A DNA stretch of 27,721 nucleotides from an uncultured Cellvibrio sp. (lineage in GTDB: Bacteria; Pseudomonadota; Gammaproteobacteria; Pseudomonadales; Cellvibrionaceae): NCBI GenBank assembly GCA_946481095.1, contig CAMLML010000064.1:1-27721 (forward strand), given 5' to 3'. Positions within the stretch are counted from its first letter, which is position 1; the number at the start of each line of letters is the position of its first letter. Shown here piece by piece: positions 8,688 to 16,674 of this stretch. A program made the position numbers and the translations under genes. The notes below the pieces were generated by a model. That model worked only from the letters and a program-made list of their open reading frames with translations. It ran no database searches and was not told the origin of the DNA.

Positions 8688-10407
8688 TTTAAGTAAAACC
8701 AAAGTTGTATTTCTCTGGCACATGCATCAACCGGATTATCGTGACATAGTGACAGGAGAATATTACTTCCCGTGGACTTACTTACACGCTATAAAAGATT
8801 ATGTTGACATGGTTGCGCATCTTGAAGCGCAACCCAATGCAAAAGCCGTTGTTAATTTTGCACCGATTTTGTTGGAACAATTAAATGATTACGCACAACA
8901 AATTAAAAGTTTTTTACATCATCAGGGTGAAATTAAAGATCAGGTTCTGGCTTCATTGGTAGAACCTGTCTTGCCAACACCAGGCAGCCCGGCTTTTATT
9001 GAATTGGGACAAAAATATTTGCGAGCCAATCGTTCTCGCATGATAGAGCGATTTCCCGTTTATCGGGAATTGGCGGATACTCTGGAGTCGCTGCATCAAA
9101 AACCTTTTCTTGCGCAGTATTTGAATCATCAGTTTTTAATTGATTTATGTGTCTGGTATCACTTGAGCTGGTTGCCTGAAACCTTGCGTCGTGTTGATCA
9201 GCGTATATTGCATTTACAGGAAAAAGCGCGCCATTTTTCCATGAATGACAGAAAGTTGCTGTTAACCATTATCGGGGAATTAATATCATCCATCGTGCCC
9301 CGTTATCGACATCTTGTTGAAAGAAAACAGATCGAACTTTGCATGAGTCCTTATGCACATCCGATTGTTCCCTTGTTAATTGATATTAACAGTGCAACCG
9401 AAGCTATGCCCAACGTGACATTGCCCGAGAACAGGATTTATCCCGATGGAACCAATCGTGCAATATGGCATTTGCAATACGGTAAAAAAGTTTTTCATGA
9501 ATTATTTGGTATTACACCTGTTGGTTGTTGGGCCAGTGAAGGTGCACTCAGTGATGCCAGTTTGAAATTGTTACAGCAAAATGGATTTGCCTGGACAGCA
9601 ACAGGCGATTCAGTTTTGCATAACAGTATTGCTGACCAAAAAAACGAATCTGTTTGTAAAGACTGGAAGTCTTCAGAAAAAAATTTACATCGCAATTATC
9701 ATTTTGCCGATGCTCCAATCAATGTATTTTTTCGCGATGATGGCCTATCTGATTTGATCGGTTTTAAATATGCGACCTGGCATTCTGATGATGCCGTTGG
9801 CGATCTTATCAATAATATGGTGGCGATCAGTGAGCATGCTAAAGATAATAAAAACACGGTTATCTCGGTGATTATGGACGGTGAAAATGCCTGGGAATAT
9901 TTTCCGGAAAATGCCTATTATTTTCTTGAGCAATTGTATCGACGCATCGCTGAACATCCGCAATTGGAATTAACCACTTACACAGAAGTATTACGTGATC
10001 AAAAGCCCGAACCTCTAAAAATTCCTCATTTGGTTGCAGGCAGTTGGGTTTATGGAACATTTTCAACCTGGATAGGTGACAAGGATAAAAATCGTGCATG
10101 GGATATGCTGTGTAAAGCCAAACAGGATGCTGATGCAGCTTTGGCGAAAAAATCATTTACTGCAGAAGAAAAAGCGCAAATCGAAAAACAAATGGCACTT
10201 TGCGAAGGTTCGGATTGGTTTTGGTGGTTTGGCGATTACAACCCTTCGCAAAGCGTAAAAGATTTTGATTATTTATACCGTCGGCATTTGGCCAACCTTT
10301 ATCGTTTAATCAACGAACCTGCCCCTGAATATTTACAACAAGTGATTAGTGAAGGTGGTGGTAATCCTGCTACTGGTGGAGTAATGAGACAAGGGCATGC
10401 TGAATGA
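8680..10407 (+). CDS. GH57 family alpha-amylase / alpha-glucanotransferase-like enzyme
   Basis: The 575-residue product from ATG 8680 belongs to glycoside hydrolase family 57. Motif 1 is HMHQPDY (14-20), motif 2 [15 protein letters not shown], motif 3 [11 protein letters not shown] with the expected nucleophile Glu287, motif 4 [13 protein letters not shown] with the expected acid Asp at about 353-354, and [10 protein letters not shown] follows. No signal peptide, so it acts in the cytoplasm on glycogen or maltodextrins; amylase, transferase or branching activity cannot be told apart by eye. ATGs at 8671 and 8674 are also in frame, but GGGACAGG at 8663-8670 is best spaced for 8680. That start overlaps the glgC end by 8 bases and the 3' end overlaps malQ by ATGA, so translation is probably coupled. 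Confidence 0.9.
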   Translation: MANLSKTKVVFLWHMHQPDYRDIVTGEYYFPWTYLHAIKDYVDMVAHLEAQPNAKAVVNFAPILLEQLNDYAQQIKSFLHHQGEIKDQVLASLVEPVLPTPGSPAFIELGQKYLRANRSRMIERFPVYRELADTLESLHQKPFLAQYLNHQFLIDLCVWYHLSWLPETLRRVDQRILHLQEKARHFSMNDRKLLLTIIGELISSIVPRYRHLVERKQIELCMSPYAHPIVPLLIDINSATEAMPNVTLPENRIYPDGTNRAIWHLQYGKKVFHELFGITPVGCWASEGALSDASLKLLQQNGFAWTATGDSVLHNSIADQKNESVCKDWKSSEKNLHRNYHFADAPINVFFRDDGLSDLIGFKYATWHSDDAVGDLINNMVAISEHAKDNKNTVISVIMDGENAWEYFPENAYYFLEQLYRRIAEHPQLELTTYTEVLRDQKPEPLKIPHLVAGSWVYGTFSTWIGDKDKNRAWDMLCKAKQDADAALAKKSFTAEEKAQIEKQMALCEGSDWFWWFGDYNPSQSVKDFDYLYRRHLANLYRLINEPAPEYLQQVISEGGGNPATGGVMRQGHAE

Positions 10408-11912
10408 AGCCATTGAATAATGTCATGAGTCAACGTAGAGCAGGGGTATTACTTCACCCGACATCTCTACCCTGTGGTGAAGAACATTGGCAGAATTTCA
10501 AGGCAAAAAAATTCGGTACTCTGGGCAAAGAAGCTTATGCATTTATTGATTGGTTATCCCTCGCTGGAGTTCGTGTTTGGCAGATGCTGCCAATCGGCCC
10601 AACACAAGCCGATATGTCACCTTATCAATCACTTTCCACCCATGCAGGTAATCCTGAACTCATTAGCATAGATTGGCTTATTGAGAAGCATTGGGTATCA
10701 CCGGATGATCTGAAAAGTGATTACACTTCCGCCTCTGGATTACGTCAGGATTGTGCTAATAGTTTTTATAGAAAAATCGAATCAGAACAGGGCGGTTTGT
10801 TAAGAGAAAATCTAATACAATTTTGCGATCAGCAAGCTTATTGGTTAGACGATTTTATTTTGTATTCTGCACTTAGGGATGAATTCAACGGGCAGTCATG
10901 GACACATTGGCCAGCAGAATTAAAAAAACGTAATAAGTCCAGCTTGAAAAAATGGTCAAAAAATCTCGAAAATTTGATCAGTCGTTATAAGTTCGAACAA
11001 TTTGCTTTTTTTTCGCAATGGAAATCGTTGCATAATTACGCCAAAGAAAAATCAATTGATTTTTTTGGCGACATTCCAATTTTCGTTGGTCACGACAGCG
11101 CCGATGTCTGGGCTAATCAATCACAATTTTTGTTGGATGAAAATGGTGACCCATTAACTGTAGCGGGTGTTCCTCCTGATTATTTTTCAGAAACAGGACA
11201 ACACTGGGGAAACCCGCATTATCACTGGGAAAAGATGCAAAAAGACGGTTTTATCTGGTGGAAAAACCGTTTGCGAACCCAGTTACAATTTTTTGATATT
11301 TTACGTATCGATCATTTCCGTGGATTTGAAGCTTATTGGGCAATACCGGGTAATACTCATGACGCGCGATTGGGACAGTGGATTAAAGCACCGGGTGCAG
11401 CTTTGTTAAATGCATGCTTTACCGAGTGGCCGAATTTACCGCTGGTCGCAGAAAATTTGGGTGTCATAACTGACGAAGTAGAAGCGCTTCGAAATCAGTT
11501 CAATTTACCCGGTATGTTGGTGTTGCAATTTGCATATGATGGCAACCCGAAAAATCCTCATCTTTCCCAACATCACATTTTTGAAAATGTGATCTACACT
11601 GGAACTCACGATAATGACACAACAAAAAGTTGGTACCAAAATCTTGCGCCTTATCAGCAAGAAATTGTGCATCGATATTTGTTGTCCTCGTCGATTCCAA
11701 TGCCTTGGCTGTTGATCGAAGTTGCGCTGGTGTCAACCTGTCGAATGTGCATTATTCCAATGCAGGATTTTTTGGAATTGGATGGCACACACAGAATGAA
11801 TACACCAGGAACACAAGATCAAAATTGGCAGTGGATTTTTCGTTGGGAAATGGTGGCGCCGGATTTGGCAACAAAAATTCGTGCGCTTGTTGGTCAGTAC
11901 GATCGTTTATAA
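10404..11912 (+). CDS. malQ: 4-alpha-glucanotransferase (amylomaltase), GH77
   Basis: The 502-residue product disproportionates alpha-1,4-glucans. GH77 catalytic residues are visible: nucleophile Asp303 in LRIDHFRGFEAYWAIPG, acid/base Glu350 in LVAENLGVITDEVEALR, and Asp403 in YTGTHDNDTTKSW. N-terminal AGVLLHPTSLP and the C-terminal IPMQDFLELDGTHRMNTPGT are also conserved. The stretch before the last motif (VALVSTCRMCI) is slightly unusual, but the frame is intact to a normal C-terminus. The start overlaps the GH57 stop by ATGA. With GH57 it would remodel or mobilise glycogen chains. Confidence 0.95.
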   Translation: MKPLNNVMSQRRAGVLLHPTSLPCGEEHWQNFKAKKFGTLGKEAYAFIDWLSLAGVRVWQMLPIGPTQADMSPYQSLSTHAGNPELISIDWLIEKHWVSPDDLKSDYTSASGLRQDCANSFYRKIESEQGGLLRENLIQFCDQQAYWLDDFILYSALRDEFNGQSWTHWPAELKKRNKSSLKKWSKNLENLISRYKFEQFAFFSQWKSLHNYAKEKSIDFFGDIPIFVGHDSADVWANQSQFLLDENGDPLTVAGVPPDYFSETGQHWGNPHYHWEKMQKDGFIWWKNRLRTQLQFFDILRIDHFRGFEAYWAIPGNTHDARLGQWIKAPGAALLNACFTEWPNLPLVAENLGVITDEVEALRNQFNLPGMLVLQFAYDGNPKNPHLSQHHIFENVIYTGTHDNDTTKSWYQNLAPYQQEIVHRYLLSSSIPMPWLLIEVALVSTCRMCIIPMQDFLELDGTHRMNTPGTQDQNWQWIFRWEMVAPDLATKIRALVGQYDRL

Positions 11913-11929
11913 CCGAGGGTCTCACTATG
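11912..11929 (+). promoter_or_regulatory. ribosome-binding region of the PilZ gene
   Basis: ACCGAGGGTCTCACTATG, GAGGG with 7-base spacing, begins on the last base of the malQ stop. It differs by one base from 1433-1450 and decides the start at 11927, although the frame is open far upstream inside malQ. Confidence 0.65.
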
Positions 11930-12283
11930 GAGCACAGATGCAGTCCGCGCATAGCTACCAATCTTCCGGTAACTATATCCCAATACCACAATCCCATAGC
12001 AAAAGGCCGAATTAAAGACGCTACCGCGTTTGGTTTTTATATTCAGTCCGACTGGGTCGCCAGGCCGCTACAACAATTAAGTCTGGAAATAATGTTATAT
12101 AAAGAAAAATACACACTCGAAGCTATAGTTACTCACGCCAATCAACATGGATTTGGCGTTGAACTCGAACAATTGGAAGATCAGGAAATAAATCTGCTAC
12201 ACACTTTTCTTTCTGCTCAACAAACAGCGCAAGGTTTTGTTAAACAACTCGATGAAAAAATTGCGTTGGTTGCAAATGGTTGA
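11927..12283 (+). CDS. PilZ domain protein, likely cyclic-di-GMP binding
   Basis: The 118-residue product has the two PilZ marks: an RxxxR motif near the N-terminus (RCSPR, residues 4-8) and, about 25 residues later, DATAFG at the position of the usual [D/N]xSxxG box. Thr replaces the normal Ser, which may keep or weaken cyclic-di-GMP binding. The rest of the protein (FYIQSD, LEIMLYKEKYTLEAIVTHAN, GFGVELEQL) fits the PilZ beta-barrel. It has no other domain. It starts 14 bases after malQ and is last in the glgC operon, which suggests a second-messenger input to glycogen metabolism; that link is inference. Confidence 0.82.
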   Translation: MEHRCSPRIATNLPVTISQYHNPIAKGRIKDATAFGFYIQSDWVARPLQQLSLEIMLYKEKYTLEAIVTHANQHGFGVELEQLEDQEINLLHTFLSAQQTAQGFVKQLDEKIALVANG

Positions 12284-12289
12284 TGACTA

Positions 12290-12311
12290 CAAGGGCTGGC
12301 AACAGCCCTTG
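12290..12311. terminator. hairpin after the PilZ gene
   Basis: CAAGGGCT (12290-12297) and AGCCCTTG (12304-12311) form a perfect 8-bp stem with the loop GGCAAC, 6 bases after the PilZ stop. No T run follows on the plus strand, so it is a probable transcript end or stabiliser rather than a classical terminator. It lies between convergent genes. Confidence 0.5.
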
Positions 12312-12354
12312 GTCAAATTGAAATCAACATCGATGCAAAATATTCAGCTAATAA

Positions 12355-12615
12355 CTAATAGGACTTTTGCTGTTTTTGAACCAGCGTAACAACCGGATCG
12401 ACAGAACTTAATTTAGCATCAATCAGGTCTGCTTGTGCACGGGTCTGACGAAGCAGTGATGACAACATACGCACATCGTCATACATCTCGCCGTGGGTTT
12501 CGTTACATAGTCGTTGTCCAATTTCTTGCGCCAGCCGCAATAATTCAGCCAATTCACGCGCTGTTTCTACTTGCTCGTATTTCAACTGTTGGCGAAGAAT
12601 TTCTTCGTGAGTCAT
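12355..12615 (-). CDS. small coiled-coil protein of unknown function
   Basis: The 86-residue product starting MTHEEILRQQLKYEQ is almost wholly alpha-helical by composition (Leu, Glu, Gln and Arg heptad-like spacing through about residue 65), with no signal peptide or membrane segment. ATG 12615 is chosen over an earlier in-frame start because a near-perfect AAGGAGGTG sits 5 bases upstream, the best ribosome-binding site in this window. I do not recognise the family. It is monocistronic and convergent with the PilZ gene. Confidence 0.75.
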   Translation of the reverse strand: MTHEEILRQQLKYEQVETARELAELLRLAQEIGQRLCNETHGEMYDDVRMLSSLLRQTRAQADLIDAKLSSVDPVVTLVQKQQKSY

Positions 12616-13095
12616 GGTACACCTCCTTACGCTGTTCCTTAGAATATTCAATTAAATGCTAGACCTGTTAATGGGATTAAACAAAGATTAAAAAGTTATT
12701 AGTTTCGTTGTGTTTGTTGTGATTCCATGTGGTGTAAATTGTGCGGCATCAGATTCAGCATCTTGTGTGTTTAGTAAATAAATTATGAATCCATTTTTGT
12801 TTGGTTTCATTTCGCAGGAATGACGATTAATTTTGATTCGTGCAAAACTCTCATATAAAAATTATTTTTTAGATGTCGCATAAATATCTGCAGTAGAAAC
12901 TATTGAAAATACTCCGTGTAATTTGCCTGGATTCAAAAACTGATTGCTCGAATCAAAAAATACATGAAAAACGACTGCTGACGGAGGTCGTAACCCAATA
13001 TATGATTTGAAATGATTGAATTGTCCTTAAAATACACATATTATGACCGATAATAACCAAAAAAGAATGAATGTGATTATTTTACGGCGATCAAT
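12616..13095. other. 480-base intergenic region, mostly AT-rich, with a decayed repeat
   Basis: It holds the upstream region of the small coiled-coil gene (left) and of the GH43-like operon (right). GAATCCATTTTT at 12787-12798 and GCAGGAATGACGA at 12814-12826 are two blocks of the repeat also found at 22395-22460. A possible 18-codon frame (13043-13099) overlaps the GH43-like start by ATGA. No reliable promoter boxes or RNA gene were seen. Confidence 0.4.
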
Positions 13096-14073
13096 ATGAG
13101 ATTTATCACTTTCCTGTGGATCTGTTTATGTAGCCTGTTGTCTGGTTGTACGACAACAGGGAAAAATGAACCAACGCTCTCTCCTGACACAGCTTATCTT
13201 TTTACTTACTTTACAAAAAATGGTGAAGATGGTTTGCATTTGGCCGCGAGCAGGGATGGATATAATTGGCAAAAATTACCGCGTGCAGAAAATCATTGGC
13301 GACCGGCAATTGGTAAATCCAAATTAATGCGTGACCCATGCGTGGCACAGGGGCCGGATGGCACTTATCACATGGTGTGGACGTCAGGTTGGAATGAAAA
13401 CAATATTGGATATGCATCCACTCAAGATTTTATTCACTGGTCAGAACAAAAAGAAATTCCGGTTATGTTGCATGAGTCTCAAGTGCGTAATGCCTGGGCG
13501 CCGGAAGTTATTTATGATGAAAAACATAATCATTTTGTGATTTTCTGGTCATCGACTATTCCGGATACATTTCCGGAAACTGCAGCTTCTTCTGAAGACA
13601 ACTACAATCATCGTCTTTACTACACTACCACTCGTGATTTTGTCGATTTCACACCGACACAATTATTTTATGATCCAGGTTTCAGTGTTATAGATGCGAC
13701 ATTTTTAACATTTAATAATCAATTGTATTTAATTATTAAAGATGAAACACGATTCCCGCCGAAAAAATATTTACAACTGGCCAATGCTGCCAGTTTAACA
13801 GGGCCTTTTGCAAAACCCGGTGCACCTGTTACTCGCGAAAGTTTTTGGGTAGAAGGGCCAACAGCAATCCAACTGGAAGATTATGCTGTTATTTATTTTG
13901 ACGCTTATACCAATAAGCAATACGGTGCTATTCGTTCAAAAGATTTGGTTCATTGGGAAGATGTATCAACACAAATGCATTTCCCCGATGAAGGCACTCC
14001 ATTGCGAATGCGTCATGGAACGGTAATTCCTGTACCTTTGGAATTAATAGAAAATCTGGAATCAAAAAAATAA
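13096..14073 (+). CDS. GH43-like five-bladed beta-propeller lipoprotein
   Basis: The 325-residue product has a lipoprotein signal with lipobox LLSGC, so Cys18 would be acylated and the enzyme membrane anchored facing the periplasm or surface. The propeller sequence carries the three acidic positions of GH43: Asp80 in MRDPCV (base), Asp200 in VIDATF (pKa modulator) and Glu253 in WVEGPTAI (acid). Repeated blade motifs such as ASRDGYNWQ, ASTQDFIHWSE, TTTRDFVDF and IRSKDLVHWED are typical of clan GH-F. The substrate is unknown; arabinan, galactan or xylan side chains of pectin fit the neighbourhood. The ribosome-binding site is poor. An isomerase-like gene follows 46 bases later, probably in the same transcript. 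Confidence 0.8.
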   Translation: MRFITFLWICLCSLLSGCTTTGKNEPTLSPDTAYLFTYFTKNGEDGLHLAASRDGYNWQKLPRAENHWRPAIGKSKLMRDPCVAQGPDGTYHMVWTSGWNENNIGYASTQDFIHWSEQKEIPVMLHESQVRNAWAPEVIYDEKHNHFVIFWSSTIPDTFPETAASSEDNYNHRLYYTTTRDFVDFTPTQLFYDPGFSVIDATFLTFNNQLYLIIKDETRFPPKKYLQLANAASLTGPFAKPGAPVTRESFWVEGPTAIQLEDYAVIYFDAYTNKQYGAIRSKDLVHWEDVSTQMHFPDEGTPLRMRHGTVIPVPLELIENLESKK

Positions 14074-14119
14074 TAATAAACTCTATCGCTGAATATCTTT
14101 TTATAAACAGGTATTAACA

Positions 14120-14998
14120 ATGAAACCGTTTTTTGGTTTGCGTGCACATGATTTTGGAACACTTACCGCGGAAAAACTGGCCAGCTCGATTGCATCGTCT
14201 GGTGCACAAGCTGTGCAGTTGGCTTTGGCAAAAGCATTGCCTGGAAATCATTTACTACCTGCCGAATTTGGTGAATCAGGATTGCGGGAAATTCGCACTG
14301 GATTTAATCAGCATGGAATTTCAATTGCAGTAATCGGCTGTTATATCGACACGGTCACGCCGGATCTGGATGCGCGTGAATTTTCGCTGAAACGATTTGA
14401 AGCGCACATCGATACTGCTGCAACATTGGGTTGTCGAATTATAGGCACAGAAACCGGTTCGCCAATTCCTTACCTGAATAAAGCCAAGGGCAGAGAAACT
14501 GCTTTTGGTGTCGCTTTGCAATCATTAAATCGATTGGTAAGGGCTGCTGAAGAGAAAGGTGTTTGTGTAGGTGTTGAAGCAGTAGCAGAACATCACGCTG
14601 TTTCTACTATAGAGCATATCAAAATTATGATTGAACAATTTAATTCACCGGCGTTGGGAATTATTTTTGATCCAGTCAATTTGATTCCTGTTAAGGGAGT
14701 GGATGATATGGATATATTTTTGGATGATTGTTTTTCTGCGTTTGGTGATCACATTCTGGCAATACATGCCAAGGATTTTAAAATGGTGCCGGGTGAAAAA
14801 GGTTTGGTAAAAATGGGCGATTTACCTGTAGGTACAACGGGTGTGATGGATTGGGTGGGTGTGTTCAAACGTTTGATAAAAGTCGGTAAGCATCAAGTGC
14901 CGATTTTGTTGGAAGATACCAGTCCTGCTCATGCAATGGATTCTTTTGCTTATTTGCAACAGGCTTGGGATGAGGCTTTGTTAGAAAATGAAATATAA
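14120..14998 (+). CDS. sugar phosphate isomerase/epimerase-like TIM-barrel protein
   Basis: The 292-residue cytoplasmic protein resembles the xylose-isomerase-like / AP-endonuclease-2 TIM barrel superfamily. Probable metal ligands lie in successive strands: Glu in VGVEAVAEH, Asp in IIFDPVNLIP, His in ILAIHAKDF and Glu in ILLEDTSPAH. Such proteins in sugar loci isomerise or epimerise keto sugars. It starts 46 bases after the GH43-like gene with ACAGGT upstream, so the two are probably co-transcribed. The exact substrate cannot be read from sequence. Confidence 0.8.
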   Translation: MKPFFGLRAHDFGTLTAEKLASSIASSGAQAVQLALAKALPGNHLLPAEFGESGLREIRTGFNQHGISIAVIGCYIDTVTPDLDAREFSLKRFEAHIDTAATLGCRIIGTETGSPIPYLNKAKGRETAFGVALQSLNRLVRAAEEKGVCVGVEAVAEHHAVSTIEHIKIMIEQFNSPALGIIFDPVNLIPVKGVDDMDIFLDDCFSAFGDHILAIHAKDFKMVPGEKGLVKMGDLPVGTTGVMDWVGVFKRLIKVGKHQVPILLEDTSPAHAMDSFAYLQQAWDEALLENEI

Positions 14999-15013
14999 AA
15001 ATTCGACAGTTGT

Positions 15014-15050
15014 TCCCCCCTTTGAAAAAGGGAGGCTAGGGGGGATTTAA
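15014..15050. repeat. CCCCCTTTGAAAAAGGG repeat, copy 1
   Basis: TCCCCCCTTTGAAAAAGGG followed by AGGCTAGGGGGGATTTAA. Together with the inverted copy at 15072-15110 it can form a hairpin of about 35 bp between the convergent isomerase-like and symporter genes, where it may terminate both transcripts. A third copy is at 20752-20790. Confidence 0.75.
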
Positions 15051-15071
15051 GATCTTCATAAAATGGACCAT

Positions 15072-15110
15072 TTTAAATCCCTCCCCCGCCTCCCTTTTTC
15101 AAAGGGAGGA
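15072..15110. repeat. CCCCCTTTGAAAAAGGG repeat, copy 2 (inverted)
   Basis: The reverse complement matches the copy at 15014-15050 with a few changes; CCCTTTGAAAAAGGGAGGC and GGGATTTAA are shared. The spacer between the copies is about 21 bases. It ends 16 bases before the stop codon of the symporter gene. Confidence 0.75.
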
Positions 15111-15126
15111 GCTAAAGCAGTTCCAA

Positions 15127-16614
15127 TCATTTCCCAACATTATTATTACCCCACAATTTTTTGTAAGGCCATCCGGATAAATCTTCAACAACAGTGCGGC
15201 TGTTTTCGCTTGAAGGTTCTGTATTGCCGGATTTCAAATGTTCAATTTCCTGCATTAAAATTGCGTGAGTATCTTTATTTAATTTAAAACGGCGAGAGAC
15301 AAAAAATCCGAATAGTAATAGCACTATGGGACCCATTACCATAACTGCCACTATAGTATGAATTGCTTCAGTTGATTGGGTTTCACTTTTGGAAACAAAA
15401 CCGCCCCATTCAATAATAATGCCGACAAACATAACCGCAACAGCTTGCGCCGCTTTGCGAATAAAGGTCATAACACCGGCAAAGCTACCTTCACGGCGTT
15501 TTGCTGTGACAATTTGATCGACATCGGCAATATAGTTGTAAACATTCCAGGGAATATAATTCAATGCACCCCGACCAAGGCCCGCCAGTATGACTGCACC
15601 AAGCAATAGATAGCCCGGTGGGAATTCACTAAACGTTAAAAATAAAACCAGCAGCGCAATAATGCCGGCAATATAACTGCTAACAGCAAGGCGATAGGTG
15701 TAAGAAGGGCCAATACGAATTACCAACATTATCGCCAGTGCAACTGCAAAAAGTTGCGCAATATAAGTATTGGCAATCAAAGATGAAGCGATGACCACCG
15801 ATCCACCCAGTGCAAATACAATAAAATAAGTGAAGGCCGCATTAAAAATATCCTGACTGATATAACCACCCAAATACATCCCCAAATGCAAGCGGAAAGC
15901 ACGAATGCGTAATGTCGATGACAAATTTACAAACACCGTTTTCAATGAATCCAGCGCGGATGTTTTTGGTTTTTCTTCAGTTTCTACTGTTGGCGGGCGT
16001 TCCCAGGTGAACAGATAAGTAATAGTGACAACCAGCATAAAAGCAAGGCTGAAAATAATACCCATAATCAGAAATGTGTCGGCATTCTCTTTTCCGCCAA
16101 CATAATTAACAATCCAGTTAGGCAGAATTCCCGCAAAAATTGCCGATATTTGCCCTACCAAAATTCTTGCTCCGGCAAACTTGGCTTTTTTTGTGTAGTC
16201 ATCCGTCATTTCTGCCGCAAGAGTTTCGTAAGGGATTAATACCGATGCGTAAACCAATTCAAAAAAAACAAAGGTGAGCAAATAATACCAATAGTGTTGT
16301 CCATTAACCCACATCAATGCAAAAGCCGGTAACAATGGAATTGCCGCCAATAAAAAAATACGACGACGACCAAAACGGCGTCCCAGTTTGGTTTTATTCA
16401 GGTTGTCAGATATGTGACCAATCAACGGGCTGGCAACAGCATCAAGAATTCGTGCAATCGCAAAAATAGATGCTGCTTGCACCGCCGATAATCCACAAAA
16501 AGTGGTGTAGAAAAAAATCAACCAACCACTAATGACTGCCATCGAACCCGCACCCAGAACATCATTGAGTCCATAGGCAATATAATGACGGGTTTTTATC
16601 TCGCGCATTTGCAT
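15127..16614 (-). CDS. GPH family (glycoside-pentoside-hexuronide) cation symporter, MFS
   Basis: The 495-residue protein has about 12 membrane helices and the GPH hallmark early loop (PLIGHISDNLNKTKLGRRFGRRR, residues about 63-85), close to the D-x-TxxxxGRxRP pattern of melibiose-permease-like symporters. GPH proteins import oligosaccharides or uronides with Na+ or H+. It lies 60 bases downstream of a GH105 gene on the same strand, so the likely cargo is unsaturated galacturonyl oligosaccharides from pectin or rhamnogalacturonan lyases (inference). ATG 16614 and 16608 are both possible starts. The C-terminal 50 residues are hydrophilic and cytoplasmic. Confidence 0.9.
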   Translation of the reverse strand: MQMREIKTRHYIAYGLNDVLGAGSMAVISGWLIFFYTTFCGLSAVQAASIFAIARILDAVASPLIGHISDNLNKTKLGRRFGRRRIFLLAAIPLLPAFALMWVNGQHYWYYLLTFVFFELVYASVLIPYETLAAEMTDDYTKKAKFAGARILVGQISAIFAGILPNWIVNYVGGKENADTFLIMGIIFSLAFMLVVTITYLFTWERPPTVETEEKPKTSALDSLKTVFVNLSSTLRIRAFRLHLGMYLGGYISQDIFNAAFTYFIVFALGGSVVIASSLIANTYIAQLFAVALAIMLVIRIGPSYTYRLAVSSYIAGIIALLVLFLTFSEFPPGYLLLGAVILAGLGRGALNYIPWNVYNYIADVDQIVTAKRREGSFAGVMTFIRKAAQAVAVMFVGIIIEWGGFVSKSETQSTEAIHTIVAVMVMGPIVLLLFGFFVSRRFKLNKDTHAILMQEIEHLKSGNTEPSSENSRTVVEDLSGWPYKKLWGNNNVGK

Positions 16615-16655
16615 AGGGCGTTACTCATTATTTATTGTTGTTAATGAATTTTTTT

Positions 16656-16673
16656 GCGCAAGAAAACTTGCGC
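16656..16673. other. intercistronic hairpin between the GH105 and symporter genes
   Basis: GCGCAAG (16656-16662) pairs perfectly with CTTGCGC (16667-16673) around AAAA, immediately after the GH105 stop. On the minus strand it is followed by A residues, not T, so it is more likely an mRNA-stability or processing element than a terminator. Confidence 0.5.
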
Positions 16674-16674
16674 G

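Noticed and set aside
11690..11760. Possible frameshift in malQ, because the sequence before IPMQD looks unusual
   Set aside because: The frame continues into the conserved IPMQDFLELDG and MNTPGT motifs to a normal end, so no frameshift is needed.
11630..11926. Upstream extension of the PilZ frame inside malQ
   Set aside because: It is malQ read in another frame, and the strong GAGGG site fixes the start at 11927.
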